Shown: positions 1 through 7,708 of the stretch, in pieces
How the letters are laid out: each line of letters starts with the position of its first letter
How positions within the stretch are numbered: position 1 is the first letter of the stretch
NCBI GenBank assembly: GCA_036011085.1
Contig: DASCMS010000018.1
Location: 135,626-199,625 of the forward strand
Length of the DNA stretch: 64,000 nt
Origin: UBA8231 sp036011085
Lineage (GTDB): Bacteria > Latescibacterota > UBA2968 > UBA8231
Reading direction: 5' to 3'
Made by a program: the position numbers and the translations under genes
Notes under the pieces: generated by a model
Told to the model about the DNA's origin: nothing
The model's input: only the letters and a program-made list of their open reading frames with translations
Database searches by the model: none

Positions 1-657
1 CGCCTCGAGCTCCATCGGCAGGTCACGTTCATCATCGGCGAGAACGGCTCGGGCAAGTCGACGTTGCTCGAGGCGATCGCCGTCGCCTGGGGCTTCAACG
101 CCGAGGGTGGCAGCCGTGGGTTTCATTTCGACACCCGGGCCTCGCATTCGAGTCTGTACGAGTACCTGCGGTTGTCGCGCGGCGTCGGTCAGCCCCGGGA
201 TGGATACTTCCTGCGCGCCGAGAGCTTCTTCAACGTGGCCACGGAGATCGAGAAGCTGGACGGGGAACCTGGCCCGGCCATGAAGATCGGACCGGCGTAC
301 GGTGCCCGAGCGCTGCACGAGCAGTCCCACGGTGAGTCCTTCCTGGCCCTGCTGACGGAGAGGTTCCACGGACGGGGGTTCTACATCCTGGACGAACCGG
401 AGGCGGCCCTGTCGCCGAGCCGGCAGCTATCCGTTCTGGCGCGAATCCACGAACTCGCCCGCGGCGGATCACAGTTCATCATCGCCACCCACTCACCGAT
501 CATCATGGCCTACCCGGAGGCCGTCATATACCAGTTGACAGAAGACGGCATCGAGGCTGTCGAGTATCGTGACACGGAGCACTTCACAGTGACCAGGGAT
601 TTTCTCAACAACACGGAGAAGATGCTGGACATCCTGATGTCCGGCGGTGATCAGTAG
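1..657 (+). CDS. ABC-type/SMC-like AAA ATPase, 5'-truncated by the window edge
   Basis: The open frame runs from the first base, so the true start lies outside; 218 residues are visible. In order there is a P-loop (GENGSGKST, visible residues 13-21), an ABC signature-like QSHGES (about 108-113), a Walker B with catalytic Glu (FYILDEPE, about 127-134) and the switch histidine in ATHSP (about 162-166). This is the compact ATP-binding-cassette arrangement of the RecF/SMC-like stand-alone ATPases often annotated as AAA family ATPases. The visible part has no membrane segment and no transporter gene is adjacent, so a transport role is not supported. It ends tail-to-tail with the oxidoreductase gene, overlapping it by 7 bases. 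The family call is firm; the cellular role is unknown. Confidence 0.85.
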   Translation, partial: RLELHRQVTFIIGENGSGKSTLLEAIAVAWGFNAEGGSRGFHFDTRASHSSLYEYLRLSRGVGQPRDGYFLRAESFFNVATEIEKLDGEPGPAMKIGPAYGARALHEQSHGESFLALLTERFHGRGFYILDEPEAALSPSRQLSVLARIHELARGGSQFIIATHSPIIMAYPEAVIYQLTEDGIEAVEYRDTEHFTVTRDFLNNTEKMLDILMSGGDQ

Positions 658-1646
658 ACCTGGGGCAGCCCCGACTCGGCGGCCTGCTTCGCCAGGTCGA
701 GGGTGCGCACGACGGTCAGCACCTCACGACCCGGCGCCGGCAACGGCGCTCCGTCATCGCAGAGTCCGACCACCAGCTGGCGGATCTGTTCGGTGAAGGA
801 GTCCTCAAACTCGTTGCCCGGGCAATCCGCCTCAACGGCCTCGCCGTTCAACCGCACGCGGCTGCGCTCGACGCTCAGCGTGCCCTCGGTTCCCACGAGG
901 ACAGTCTCGGTGTGGGCCTGGTGGGAACACATGGAGAACTGAAATGTGGCCAGCCGGTCGTCGGCGAAGTCGAGGGCGATGAAACCGTCACTCTCGGCGG
1001 CGGCGGCGGAACTGAAGGAGCGCACGCTGGCGTGAACGCGCCACGGGATGGCGGCAGTGCCGGTGGCTGCACTCAACAGCCAGAGGGCGAGGTCGACGTC
1101 GTGACTGCCGAACAGGGGCAGGTAGAGACCACCACACTGCTCGCCCAGGCGGCGCCACTCCGTCGACACCTTCTCGGTGAAAAACAGCCGTTGATGCAGC
1201 AGATGCCGGATCTCACCGAGGGCCCCGTCAGCCAGCAGTCGTCGGGCCTGTCTGGGGCCGGTCATGCAGCGTGTTGACTGTCCGACGCACAGAACGACAT
1301 CGGCCGCCGCGGCGGCCTCGATCATGCGGCCGGCCTCGGCTTCGTCCAGAGCCATCGGTTTTTCCACGAGGATGTGTTTGCCCGCCTCCGCCGCCTGCAG
1401 CGTGAAGGGCTCGTGCAGATGGTGGGGGAGGCAGAGAAGGACGACATCCACGTCAGCGGCAGCGAGGACCTCGGTGTAGTCGTTGGTGTGGCGCGCCGTG
1501 GTGGACTCAGCGGCGGCGCGCGCGCGGTCCACGTCGATGTCCTGACACCAGGTCACCTCGGCGCCGTCGACGGCGGTGACGCCCTTGATGTGCGCCCGGG
1601 CGATCCCACCGCAGCCGACAATGGCGAAGCGGACGGGGCGTTTCAC
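651..1646 (-). CDS. Gfo/Idh/MocA family NAD(P)-dependent oxidoreductase
   Basis: A 331-residue protein, normal for the family. The N-terminal Rossmann fold starts at once (FAIVGCGGIARAH, residues 7-19), and the Gfo/Idh/MocA E-K-P motif lies in ILVEKPMALDE near residue 92. A central GGLYLPLFGSHDVDL stretch carries the expected substrate-side Asp/His. Such enzymes oxidise or epimerise sugars and inositols with NAD(P); the substrate cannot be read here. The start is GTG at 1646, chosen because it places the Rossmann strand at the N-terminus; no strong ribosome site is visible. It is divergent from the methyltransferase gene and convergent with the ATPase gene. Confidence 0.9.
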   Translation of the reverse strand: MKRPVRFAIVGCGGIARAHIKGVTAVDGAEVTWCQDIDVDRARAAAESTTARHTNDYTEVLAAADVDVVLLCLPHHLHEPFTLQAAEAGKHILVEKPMALDEAEAGRMIEAAAAADVVLCVGQSTRCMTGPRQARRLLADGALGEIRHLLHQRLFFTEKVSTEWRRLGEQCGGLYLPLFGSHDVDLALWLLSAATGTAAIPWRVHASVRSFSSAAAAESDGFIALDFADDRLATFQFSMCSHQAHTETVLVGTEGTLSVERSRVRLNGEAVEADCPGNEFEDSFTEQIRQLVVGLCDDGAPLPAPGREVLTVVRTLDLAKQAAESGLPQVY

Positions 1647-1739
1647 GTGGTGTGTCTGATCTGTTTCGGTGTTCCTATCTTCATGCCCGCAACAACCCGC
1701 ACCGGTCCTCTCCTGTCAACCTGTGGAGCTACCCCGGCT

Positions 1740-2483
1740 GTGACGCCCTCGTCGACCTACAAGAGCTTCCGTCAGTTCAACAAGACCCGGATCGGGGCTC
1801 TGGCGGCATCGCGGTCCTCGATCAAGCCGCACATCGCAGAGGAGCACTTCGCCTCGGACAGCCTCCAGGATCGCTTCGTCCGGGAGATGGCGAAACAGAG
1901 GGCGCTGCCCGTCAAAGAGATCCTGGAATCCTTCGAGTTCTTCGCCTGCGTACGCAAGCGACTACGGGCGCCACATGTGACCGACCTGTGCTGTGGGCAC
2001 GGCCTGACCGGCATCCTCTTCGCCCTCTTCGAACGGACCGTCGAACAGGTGCTGCTCATCGACCGCCAGGAACCACCCAACCATGCCGGAGTCCTGGCCT
2101 GCGCCATTCGCGTGGGGCCATGGGTGGCCGACAAGGTGCGCTACCAGACGGCGCCCATGAAGCGGGCCGCTGCACATGTCGAGCCATCGACCTCCATCAT
2201 GGCCATCCACGCCTGTGGCAGACTCACCGACCGATGCATCGACTGCGCCCTCGAGGCGGGCGGCGCCATGGCTCTGATGCCCTGTTGTTATCCCGATAGT
2301 GGCTGCGAGGCACCGGCGGCCCTGCAGCTGTCCCTCGGTACTCGCCTGGCATATGATATCGACCGCACCTACCGGCTGCAGGCTGCCGGCTACCACGTAC
2401 GATGGGGCAGCGTGCCCGAGGAGATCACGCCGATGAACCGCGTCCTGATCGGCACCAGATCCCCAGCCTCTCCCAGGAGCTGA
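1740..2483 (+). CDS. SAM-dependent methyltransferase of the Methyltransf_32 type
   Basis: The SAM-binding motif I reads DLCCGHGLTG (genomic about 1981-2010). A downstream HACGRLTDRCID ... MPCCYPDSG region (about 2208-2304) has the paired CG and PCCY motifs of the Methyltransf_32 family, found in GSTCD-like proteins. The target is unknown; RNA or small-molecule methylation are both possible. The frame stays open well upstream, but protein-like sequence starts late. GTG at 1740 has GGAG 11 bases before it and gives 247 residues; ATG at 1683 is the alternative but has no ribosome site. The Rid-family gene follows after 6 bases, so the two are probably co-transcribed. Confidence 0.75.
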   Translation: MTPSSTYKSFRQFNKTRIGALAASRSSIKPHIAEEHFASDSLQDRFVREMAKQRALPVKEILESFEFFACVRKRLRAPHVTDLCCGHGLTGILFALFERTVEQVLLIDRQEPPNHAGVLACAIRVGPWVADKVRYQTAPMKRAAAHVEPSTSIMAIHACGRLTDRCIDCALEAGGAMALMPCCYPDSGCEAPAALQLSLGTRLAYDIDRTYRLQAAGYHVRWGSVPEEITPMNRVLIGTRSPASPRS

Positions 2484-2489
2484 TCGACC

Positions 2490-2894
2490 ATGGCAGACAT
2501 GCCTGTCAGACAGGAGCACAACCCCGACTGGCCGTGGGCAAGACCGTACCGCATCTCGCAAGCCGTCCAGGTGGGCGACACCCTCTACATCTCAGGGCAG
2601 GGCCCAATTGATCCGCAGGGCGACCTCGTCGGTCCCGACGACATGGCCGCCCAGTCGCGTCAGGTCTTCGCCAATATGAGGGCCGTACTCGAAGAGGCGG
2701 GGGCGTTGATGAACGACGTGGTGAAGATCACCTGTTTTCTCACCGACGTTTCACGATATGCTGAGTACTCAGCAGTGCGGGGCGAGGCATTTCCCGACCA
2801 CATACCTGCCAGTTCCACGGTGATCGTTGCCGATCTGGTGGTCTCCGGCATGATGGTCGAGGTAGAGGCCATCGCTCACCTGTCGGGAGACTAG
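2490..2894 (+). CDS. Rid family protein (YjgF/YER057c/UK114), probably not a RidA-type deaminase
   Basis: At 134 residues it has the length and landmarks of the Rid superfamily: SQAVQVGDTLYISGQ near residue 24, a central ANMRAVLEEAG helix, VVKITCFLTD, and the C-terminal VEVEAIAHLSG strand. Canonical RidA hydrolyses reactive enamine/imine intermediates using an Arg in a PARS motif. Here the same place reads IPASSTV, so that Arg is Ser. This points to a divergent Rid clade acting on another small molecule or binding rather than hydrolysing 2-aminoacrylate. ATG at 2490 follows the methyltransferase stop by 6 bases, and the next gene's GTG is 1 base after its stop, suggesting an operon. Confidence 0.92.
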   Translation: MADMPVRQEHNPDWPWARPYRISQAVQVGDTLYISGQGPIDPQGDLVGPDDMAAQSRQVFANMRAVLEEAGALMNDVVKITCFLTDVSRYAEYSAVRGEAFPDHIPASSTVIVADLVVSGMMVEVEAIAHLSGD

Positions 2895-2895
2895 G

Positions 2896-4122
2896 GTGGA
2901 GCAGATCAAGCTCGGCTTCATCGGTCTTGGCGGTCGTGGCTCGGGTCTGGCCGACCTCGTGGCGGCCATGGAGGACGTCCACATCGCCGCCGTCTGTGAC
3001 GTGTACCAGGATCGCATCGACAGGAAGATCGACCGCCTGCAGGAGCTGCAGGGATACCGCGCCGATGGCTACACCGAGTACGGCGACCTGCTGGCCCGGG
3101 GCGACCTGCAGGGCGTCGTCATCGCCTCCAGCTGGACGACCCATGTCGAGATTTCACTGGCCGCCATGCGCGCCGGCATCTACGCCGCGTCCGAAGTCGG
3201 AGGCGCCTCGTCGGTGCAGGAGTGCTGGGAGCTGGTCCGCGTCAGCGAGTCGACGGGTGTCCCCTTCATGCTGCTGGAGAACTGCTGCTACGGCCGCGAA
3301 GAGATGGCTGTGCTCAACATGGTCAAGCAGGGCATGTTCGGCGAGCTCATCCACTGCCAGTGCGGTTATGAGCACGACCTGCGGTCGGAGATCGCCCGGG
3401 GGACCGAGAACCGTCACTACCGTCTCAACAACTTCACCTACCGCAACGCCGACCTGTACCCCACCCACGGCGTCGGCCCCATCGCCAAGATGCTCAACAT
3501 CAACAAGGGCAATCGCTTCACGTCGCTCGTATCGATGAGCAGCAAGGCCCGGGGCCTGCACGAGTACGCCGTCAACCGCCTCGGCGCGGAGCACTCTCAG
3601 TACGACACCGTATTCGCCCAGGGTGATGTCACCACCACGATGATCAAGTGCGCTCGCGGCGAAACGGTGCTGCTCACCCACGACTGCTCACTGCCGCGGC
3701 CCTACTCCAGGGCCCAGCGCGTGCAGGGTACGCGGGGGCTTTGGATGGAGGACAAGAATGCCCTCCACTTCGACGATTTCGAGGGCGAACGCTGGGCGCC
3801 CATGGCCGAATACCTGGAGACACATGATCATCCAGTGTGGCGCGACTTCATCAGCGACGGGGTTCGTGGCGGCCACGGTGGTATGGACTACCTGGTACAG
3901 CGAGCCTTCATCGAGGCCATCAGGGAGGGCCGACAGACGCCCATCGACGTCTACGATTCGGTGGCCTGGATGGCGATCACGGCCCTGTCCGAGGACTCGA
4001 TCGCCTGCGGCAGCGCCCCCGTGCCCTTTCCTGACTTCACCAATGGCAAGTGGATCCGCCAGCGACCCGATCCTGACTGCTACTGGACACTGGACGGCCT
4101 GTACGACGGAACACGCCCGTAG
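2896..4122 (+). CDS. Gfo/Idh/MocA family oxidoreductase (long form)
   Basis: A 408-residue oxidoreductase with an N-terminal Rossmann motif (KLGFIGLGGRGSGLADL, residues 4-20), followed by an Asp-containing beta strand (IAAVCDVYQDR) that would bind the cofactor ribose. The usual EKP motif is degenerate and reads SEVGGASSVQE near residue 99. A late YPTHGVGPIAKML segment carries a likely active-site His. The long form resembles family members acting on glycosides or amino sugars rather than free inositol. GTG at 2896 is preceded by GGGAG with a 6-base spacer and overlaps nothing. Position immediately after the Rid gene suggests joint expression; the substrate is unknown. Confidence 0.9.
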   Translation: MEQIKLGFIGLGGRGSGLADLVAAMEDVHIAAVCDVYQDRIDRKIDRLQELQGYRADGYTEYGDLLARGDLQGVVIASSWTTHVEISLAAMRAGIYAASEVGGASSVQECWELVRVSESTGVPFMLLENCCYGREEMAVLNMVKQGMFGELIHCQCGYEHDLRSEIARGTENRHYRLNNFTYRNADLYPTHGVGPIAKMLNINKGNRFTSLVSMSSKARGLHEYAVNRLGAEHSQYDTVFAQGDVTTTMIKCARGETVLLTHDCSLPRPYSRAQRVQGTRGLWMEDKNALHFDDFEGERWAPMAEYLETHDHPVWRDFISDGVRGGHGGMDYLVQRAFIEAIREGRQTPIDVYDSVAWMAITALSEDSIACGSAPVPFPDFTNGKWIRQRPDPDCYWTLDGLYDGTRP

Positions 4123-4137
4123 GCGGGAGCGGTCCGG

Positions 4138-5493
4138 TCAGTCAGCGAACAACCCGTCGATCATCGCGAGGGTTGCGGCAACCAGTTCGGCCCCGGCCTC
4201 CGGGCCGGCCACCGAGACGGCCGGCATGGCGCCGTACCCACCAGCGGCGACGGCGCGGGCCGATGGCAGGTAGAAGCCACGCCCGGCCAGCTGCACGACC
4301 ATGGTCTGCGCCGCCGTGCTGCGCGCCTTGATCTGCAGCCCGTAGTCGAGGAAGAGTTCGAAGGGATTGGTGGCGATCACCCAGTCACCGAGACGGATCA
4401 CGTGGATCTCCGCCGGCACCGGCGTCGCCTGCCGTTCGCCGTCGAAGACCTCCACCACCGCTTTCTGCCGTACCGGCCACCAGGTGCTCGTGTCGCCCTG
4501 GGCCGCCGACTCCAAGTAGAGGTCCTGCGCCTGGTCGCGCTCAGCCCGTGAGATCTTTCGAGGTGACAGCTCGAGGCGTTGTATCTCGTGGACGAGCAGA
4601 CAGGGCTGTGCCGTGGGGGGCGGCGGCGTGCACGCCAGGGCGCGCTGTACCGCATCGGCGACGCGGTGGCCGATCTCCTCACGTTCGTTGAGTCCGCGAC
4701 GCTGGCGCATTTCCTCCTCCTGCTCGCCGTAGAGCAGGAAGTGGGGCGACTGGTCGCCGGCGGCGGCACACAACCCCAGGACACTCAACTCCGCACCGAG
4801 ACGGGAGCGCAGCTCGGTGCGGACCTCGTGCCAGTAGTCGGCGGAGAACTGCTCGAGATTCTCGGTCACCTGTGACGGACAGGGGATCACGGCGGCCACC
4901 CCGACGAGGGTGCCGTCGGGCTCCCAGGCGAACATGAGGTCGATACCGTGATCCTCGTATCCACCGATATGCTCGAAGTCATCCCGCCGCGTCTTGCCGT
5001 ACATCTGGCCGGCGCCACCGGCGTACACGGCGTAGCGGTTGTGCCCGACCACAGCGTGTCCGAAGGCCCGCGCCAGCACCCGTGTCCGCCGGCTCTGCCA
5101 GGCCTCCAGGACGGCTTCGACGATCCTGCCGGCCACCCATGTCTCGCATTCGGCGCCGGTCATGACCTCACCACCGGGGTACTCGTAGAAGTCATCTTCC
5201 AGAACGAGGGACGTGTGTGTGTGGGTGGCTGCAAGCACGATCGCATCGGCCGGCACGTCCGTGCCCCGCAATGCGGCACGGACGGCGCGGTACAGACCGT
5301 CGGAGGGAGTCGCCAGGTCGCAGGACACGAACACGGTGGCGGTGGCATCCTCTTCATCGACAAGGGCCCAGGCCGTCACCGTGATGGGATCGAGGGCATC
5401 ATGGCCGATACGGACCCGCTTCTGCCCCTGGATCATCGCTGGCCGTGTCGGTGTGATGTCCCGTGTGGCAAGACCGAGTTGCAGCATCATCAA
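4138..5493 (-). CDS. Neutral/alkaline non-lysosomal ceramidase-like protein
   Basis: 451 residues, the ceramidase N-terminal-domain family in its short bacterial form. The start (LQLGLATRDITPTRP) is the typical GxA..DITP opening. A His-rich metal site follows in LAATHTHTSLVL near residue 90, corresponding to the SHTHSGP zinc motif, and there is a later GHNRYAVY segment. True ceramidases hydrolyse the ceramide amide bond. Versions such as this, without an obvious signal peptide and shorter than the 650-700-residue enzymes, are common in polymer-degrading bacteria and unproven on ceramide. Its start overlaps the aminotransferase stop by 4 bases, so translation is probably coupled. Confidence 0.82.
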   Translation of the reverse strand: MMMLQLGLATRDITPTRPAMIQGQKRVRIGHDALDPITVTAWALVDEEDATATVFVSCDLATPSDGLYRAVRAALRGTDVPADAIVLAATHTHTSLVLEDDFYEYPGGEVMTGAECETWVAGRIVEAVLEAWQSRRTRVLARAFGHAVVGHNRYAVYAGGAGQMYGKTRRDDFEHIGGYEDHGIDLMFAWEPDGTLVGVAAVIPCPSQVTENLEQFSADYWHEVRTELRSRLGAELSVLGLCAAAGDQSPHFLLYGEQEEEMRQRRGLNEREEIGHRVADAVQRALACTPPPPTAQPCLLVHEIQRLELSPRKISRAERDQAQDLYLESAAQGDTSTWWPVRQKAVVEVFDGERQATPVPAEIHVIRLGDWVIATNPFELFLDYGLQIKARSTAAQTMVVQLAGRGFYLPSARAVAAGGYGAMPAVSVAGPEAGAELVAATLAMIDGLFAD

Positions 5494-6770
5494 CCCACCT
5501 TCTCGACGGGCACCTCGTCCAACTGCGTGAACACCTTGCGCACCGCCTTGGCCAGCGCCTCGATCTGCTCACTGCCGTTCGGGGGCCGATGGTTGTTGAC
5601 GTTCCACAGACAGGCGTCGATACAGGCCTGCGACACGGGGTACTGGGTCAGGTCGTAGCTGATGTCCTGGCGCGTGTGCGCTGCACTCCACGGATAGCCG
5701 CCGCCGTAGGCGTTCTTGGCCTGGAACACGGAATGGGCTGGCAGCAACCAGTTGGCGCGGCTCACGCGGGCGCCCTCCGCCGTCAGGGCCGCGGCGATGC
5801 CATCGGTCAGGGCGCTGGCGGATACCCCTCGGCTCCGGGCGCAGGCCGGGTCGGCGCGCAGCACATAGGCATAGCCATTGGTCGGCCGCTCTTCGGTGCG
5901 GAAGGCCGGCAGCAGGTTCGGCGTACCTGCCAGACACTCGGCGAGACGGGTCCAGTTGTCGACGGCGTGCTGATTGGTGGCGTCGAGGCGGCGCAGCTGG
6001 CTCAGGGCAAAGGCGGCGGGCAGGTCGGAAGTGCGGTACATCCAGCCCAGGCCGAAATCGTGGAACTCACGGCCCGCCTCCGGCGGCCGCATGTCACTGA
6101 AGGCGGAGACCGCCTTGCCGCGGGCGAACAGGTCGTCGTCGTCGGTGACGAACAATCCACCCTCGCCACCGGTGAAGTTCTTGTTCTGGTTGAGGCTGAA
6201 GGCGGCCACATCACCCAGTGTGCCGGTCCTGCGTCCCCTGTACGTGGCGCCCACGGCCTGACAGGCGTCTTCTATGACACGCAGGTCGTGCCGACGGGCG
6301 ATGTCGAGGATGGGATCCATGTCGCAGGCCACACCCCAGTAGTGGACGACGAGAATGGCCCGAGTTCGGTCGGTGACCGCCGCTTCGATTGCCTCCGGGT
6401 CGAGGTGCATGGAGTCCCAGTCGACGTCGACGAAGATGGGCACGGCGTTGTGGTGCAGGATGCACGAGGCACTGCTCGTCCACGACAGCGCCGGAGTGAT
6501 GACCTCGTCGCCAGGCTCGATACCACAGGCGGCGACGCACATGTGCAGCGCCGACGTGCCACTGTTGGTGGCAAAGCACAGGCGATTGCCGTTCCAGGCA
6601 GCGAACTCCGTCTGTAACAGCTCTGCGTGGGGACCAAAGGCATGCCTGTCCTGGCGCAGCGAGGCCAGCACGAGGGCTTCGTCGGCTTCGGTGACCTCGG
6701 GCCAAATGCGGAACTCCAACTCCGCGGGCACGGCGGCGGGACCGCCGTGGAGGGCGAGGCGCTCACCCAT
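5490..6770 (-). CDS. DegT/DnrJ/EryC1/StrS family PLP-dependent aminotransferase
   Basis: A 426-residue fold-type I aminotransferase. Visible landmarks are NRLCFATNSGTSALHM (PLP-phosphate loop, about residues 60-75), DEVITPALSWTSSA, VIEDACQAVGA with the PLP ring-stacking Asp, and the Schiff-base Lys in NQNKNFTGGEGG. These enzymes aminate keto-sugars in nucleotide-sugar pathways or act as sugar dehydratases. No nucleotide-sugar genes adjoin it, so the substrate is open. ATG at 6770 has a strong AAAGGAGA ribosome site 6-7 bases upstream. It is the first gene of a two-gene unit with the ceramidase-like gene. Confidence 0.92.
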   Translation of the reverse strand: MGERLALHGGPAAVPAELEFRIWPEVTEADEALVLASLRQDRHAFGPHAELLQTEFAAWNGNRLCFATNSGTSALHMCVAACGIEPGDEVITPALSWTSSASCILHHNAVPIFVDVDWDSMHLDPEAIEAAVTDRTRAILVVHYWGVACDMDPILDIARRHDLRVIEDACQAVGATYRGRRTGTLGDVAAFSLNQNKNFTGGEGGLFVTDDDDLFARGKAVSAFSDMRPPEAGREFHDFGLGWMYRTSDLPAAFALSQLRRLDATNQHAVDNWTRLAECLAGTPNLLPAFRTEERPTNGYAYVLRADPACARSRGVSASALTDGIAAALTAEGARVSRANWLLPAHSVFQAKNAYGGGYPWSAAHTRQDISYDLTQYPVSQACIDACLWNVNNHRPPNGSEQIEALAKAVRKVFTQLDEVPVEKVG

Positions 6771-6820
6771 TGTGTTCTCCTTTCGGTGTCATCTCTCGCG
6801 CAGCAGGTAACCGTTGAAGT

Positions 6821-7618
6821 TCAGACATTGTGTTGCCTGTGTCCGTCGACGACGAGGTCGTTGAGCTCAACGATTCGGCTTGCCAGCGTTGAGGCCAGTG
6901 ATACGATGAGAGGCGGATTGACCTTGATGAGCTCGACGAAGGCCTCATTGTCGACGACCTGCACCGTGCAGGGCCTCGTGGCGATCACCGACGCGACTCG
7001 GCGCTGATTCAACAGGAAGCCGATTTCACCGAAGAACTCCGAGGGCCTGATCTCGCCCACCGTGACCTCACGGTGTCTCACCTCGGCATGGCCGTCGATG
7101 AGGACGAAGACCTCCGTGGAGGCATCTGCCTCGCGGACGATGAACTGGTCCGTCTCGAAGCGTCGCAGGTTCACATCCGGTTGCCGTTCCACCTGCAACT
7201 GGAGGGCACACAACTCATACATGATGGCCTGATCCGCCTCCTGGTAGGCGAGCCAGCCGGCAAGCAGAGACGCGTCGACGCGGAGCGCCTCCCGCAGTGC
7301 GTCAGGGGTGTAGAGGGTGATCTCGGCGGCGAAGTCGCAGATGATCTTCGCGTCCCCGGCGGTGAAGCGTGGGCCTACCGGGATGAAATCGCCCTGGGAG
7401 TACATGCGCAGCAGGCGTCCGCTGTGATAGAACTTGAAGAAGGCCACTTCGCGCACATACACGTAGGCCAGGTCCGGCCAACCCAGCAGATCGACGTCGC
7501 CTTCCAGCGTGCGTTCCTCGCCCACGTCGGCAAGTGCTACGGAGAGGGTGTGGCCGTGTTCCTTGTTGGCCTCATACTGCTTTGCCAGCGAGTCCGGTAT
7601 CTCGACCGTGGTGAGCAT
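6821..7618 (-). CDS. Cyclic-nucleotide-binding-domain protein without DNA-binding domain
   Basis: 265 residues. The C-terminal half (about 140-255) is a clear cNMP-binding barrel: READASTEVFVLIDGHAEVRH, then GEIRPSEFFGEIGFLLNQRRVASVIA, matching the FGE(I/L)...R-A phosphate-binding cassette with Arg in QRRVAS. The N-terminal half (about 15-110) looks like a degenerate second copy (YSQGDFIPVGPRF). No helix-turn-helix follows, so this is not a Crp-type transcription factor; it may sense cAMP/c-di-GMP or act as a regulatory subunit. ATG at 7618 has AGGAC 6 bases upstream. It lies 50 bases ahead of the aminotransferase start on the same strand. Confidence 0.82.
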   Translation of the reverse strand: MLTTVEIPDSLAKQYEANKEHGHTLSVALADVGEERTLEGDVDLLGWPDLAYVYVREVAFFKFYHSGRLLRMYSQGDFIPVGPRFTAGDAKIICDFAAEITLYTPDALREALRVDASLLAGWLAYQEADQAIMYELCALQLQVERQPDVNLRRFETDQFIVREADASTEVFVLIDGHAEVRHREVTVGEIRPSEFFGEIGFLLNQRRVASVIATRPCTVQVVDNEAFVELIKVNPPLIVSLASTLASRIVELNDLVVDGHRQHNV

Positions 7619-7648
7619 CGACGTCCTGTCTCTCGGATTGACGAAACA

Positions 7649-7665
7649 CTGCCTGAGTCAGGCAG
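7649..7665 (-). terminator. Hairpin, likely terminator of the amidohydrolase unit
   Basis: CTGCCTG and CAGGCAG form a perfect 7-bp stem with a 3-base loop, followed on the minus strand by TGTTTCGT, a weak T-rich tail. It lies 44 bases past the amidohydrolase stop and before the next minus-strand gene. A second hairpin (7684-7700, GCAGGTC-aag-GACCTGC) precedes it. The tail is poor, so termination may be partial. Confidence 0.5.
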
Positions 7666-7683
7666 GAAAGGACGCCGGCAGTC

Positions 7684-7700
7684 GCAGGTCAAGGACCTGC
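7684..7700 (-). other. Perfect 7-bp stem-loop in the 3' untranslated region
   Basis: GCAGGTC, loop AAG, GACCTGC, starting 9 bases after the amidohydrolase stop on the minus strand. It has no T-tract of its own and is best read as the first of two tandem 3' hairpins that end or protect the transcript. Confidence 0.45.
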
Positions 7701-7708
7701 CAGGATCT

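Noticed and set aside
1374..1739. N-terminal extension of the methyltransferase frame
   Set aside because: Antisense to the oxidoreductase gene and not protein-like; the GTG at 1740 has a better ribosome site.
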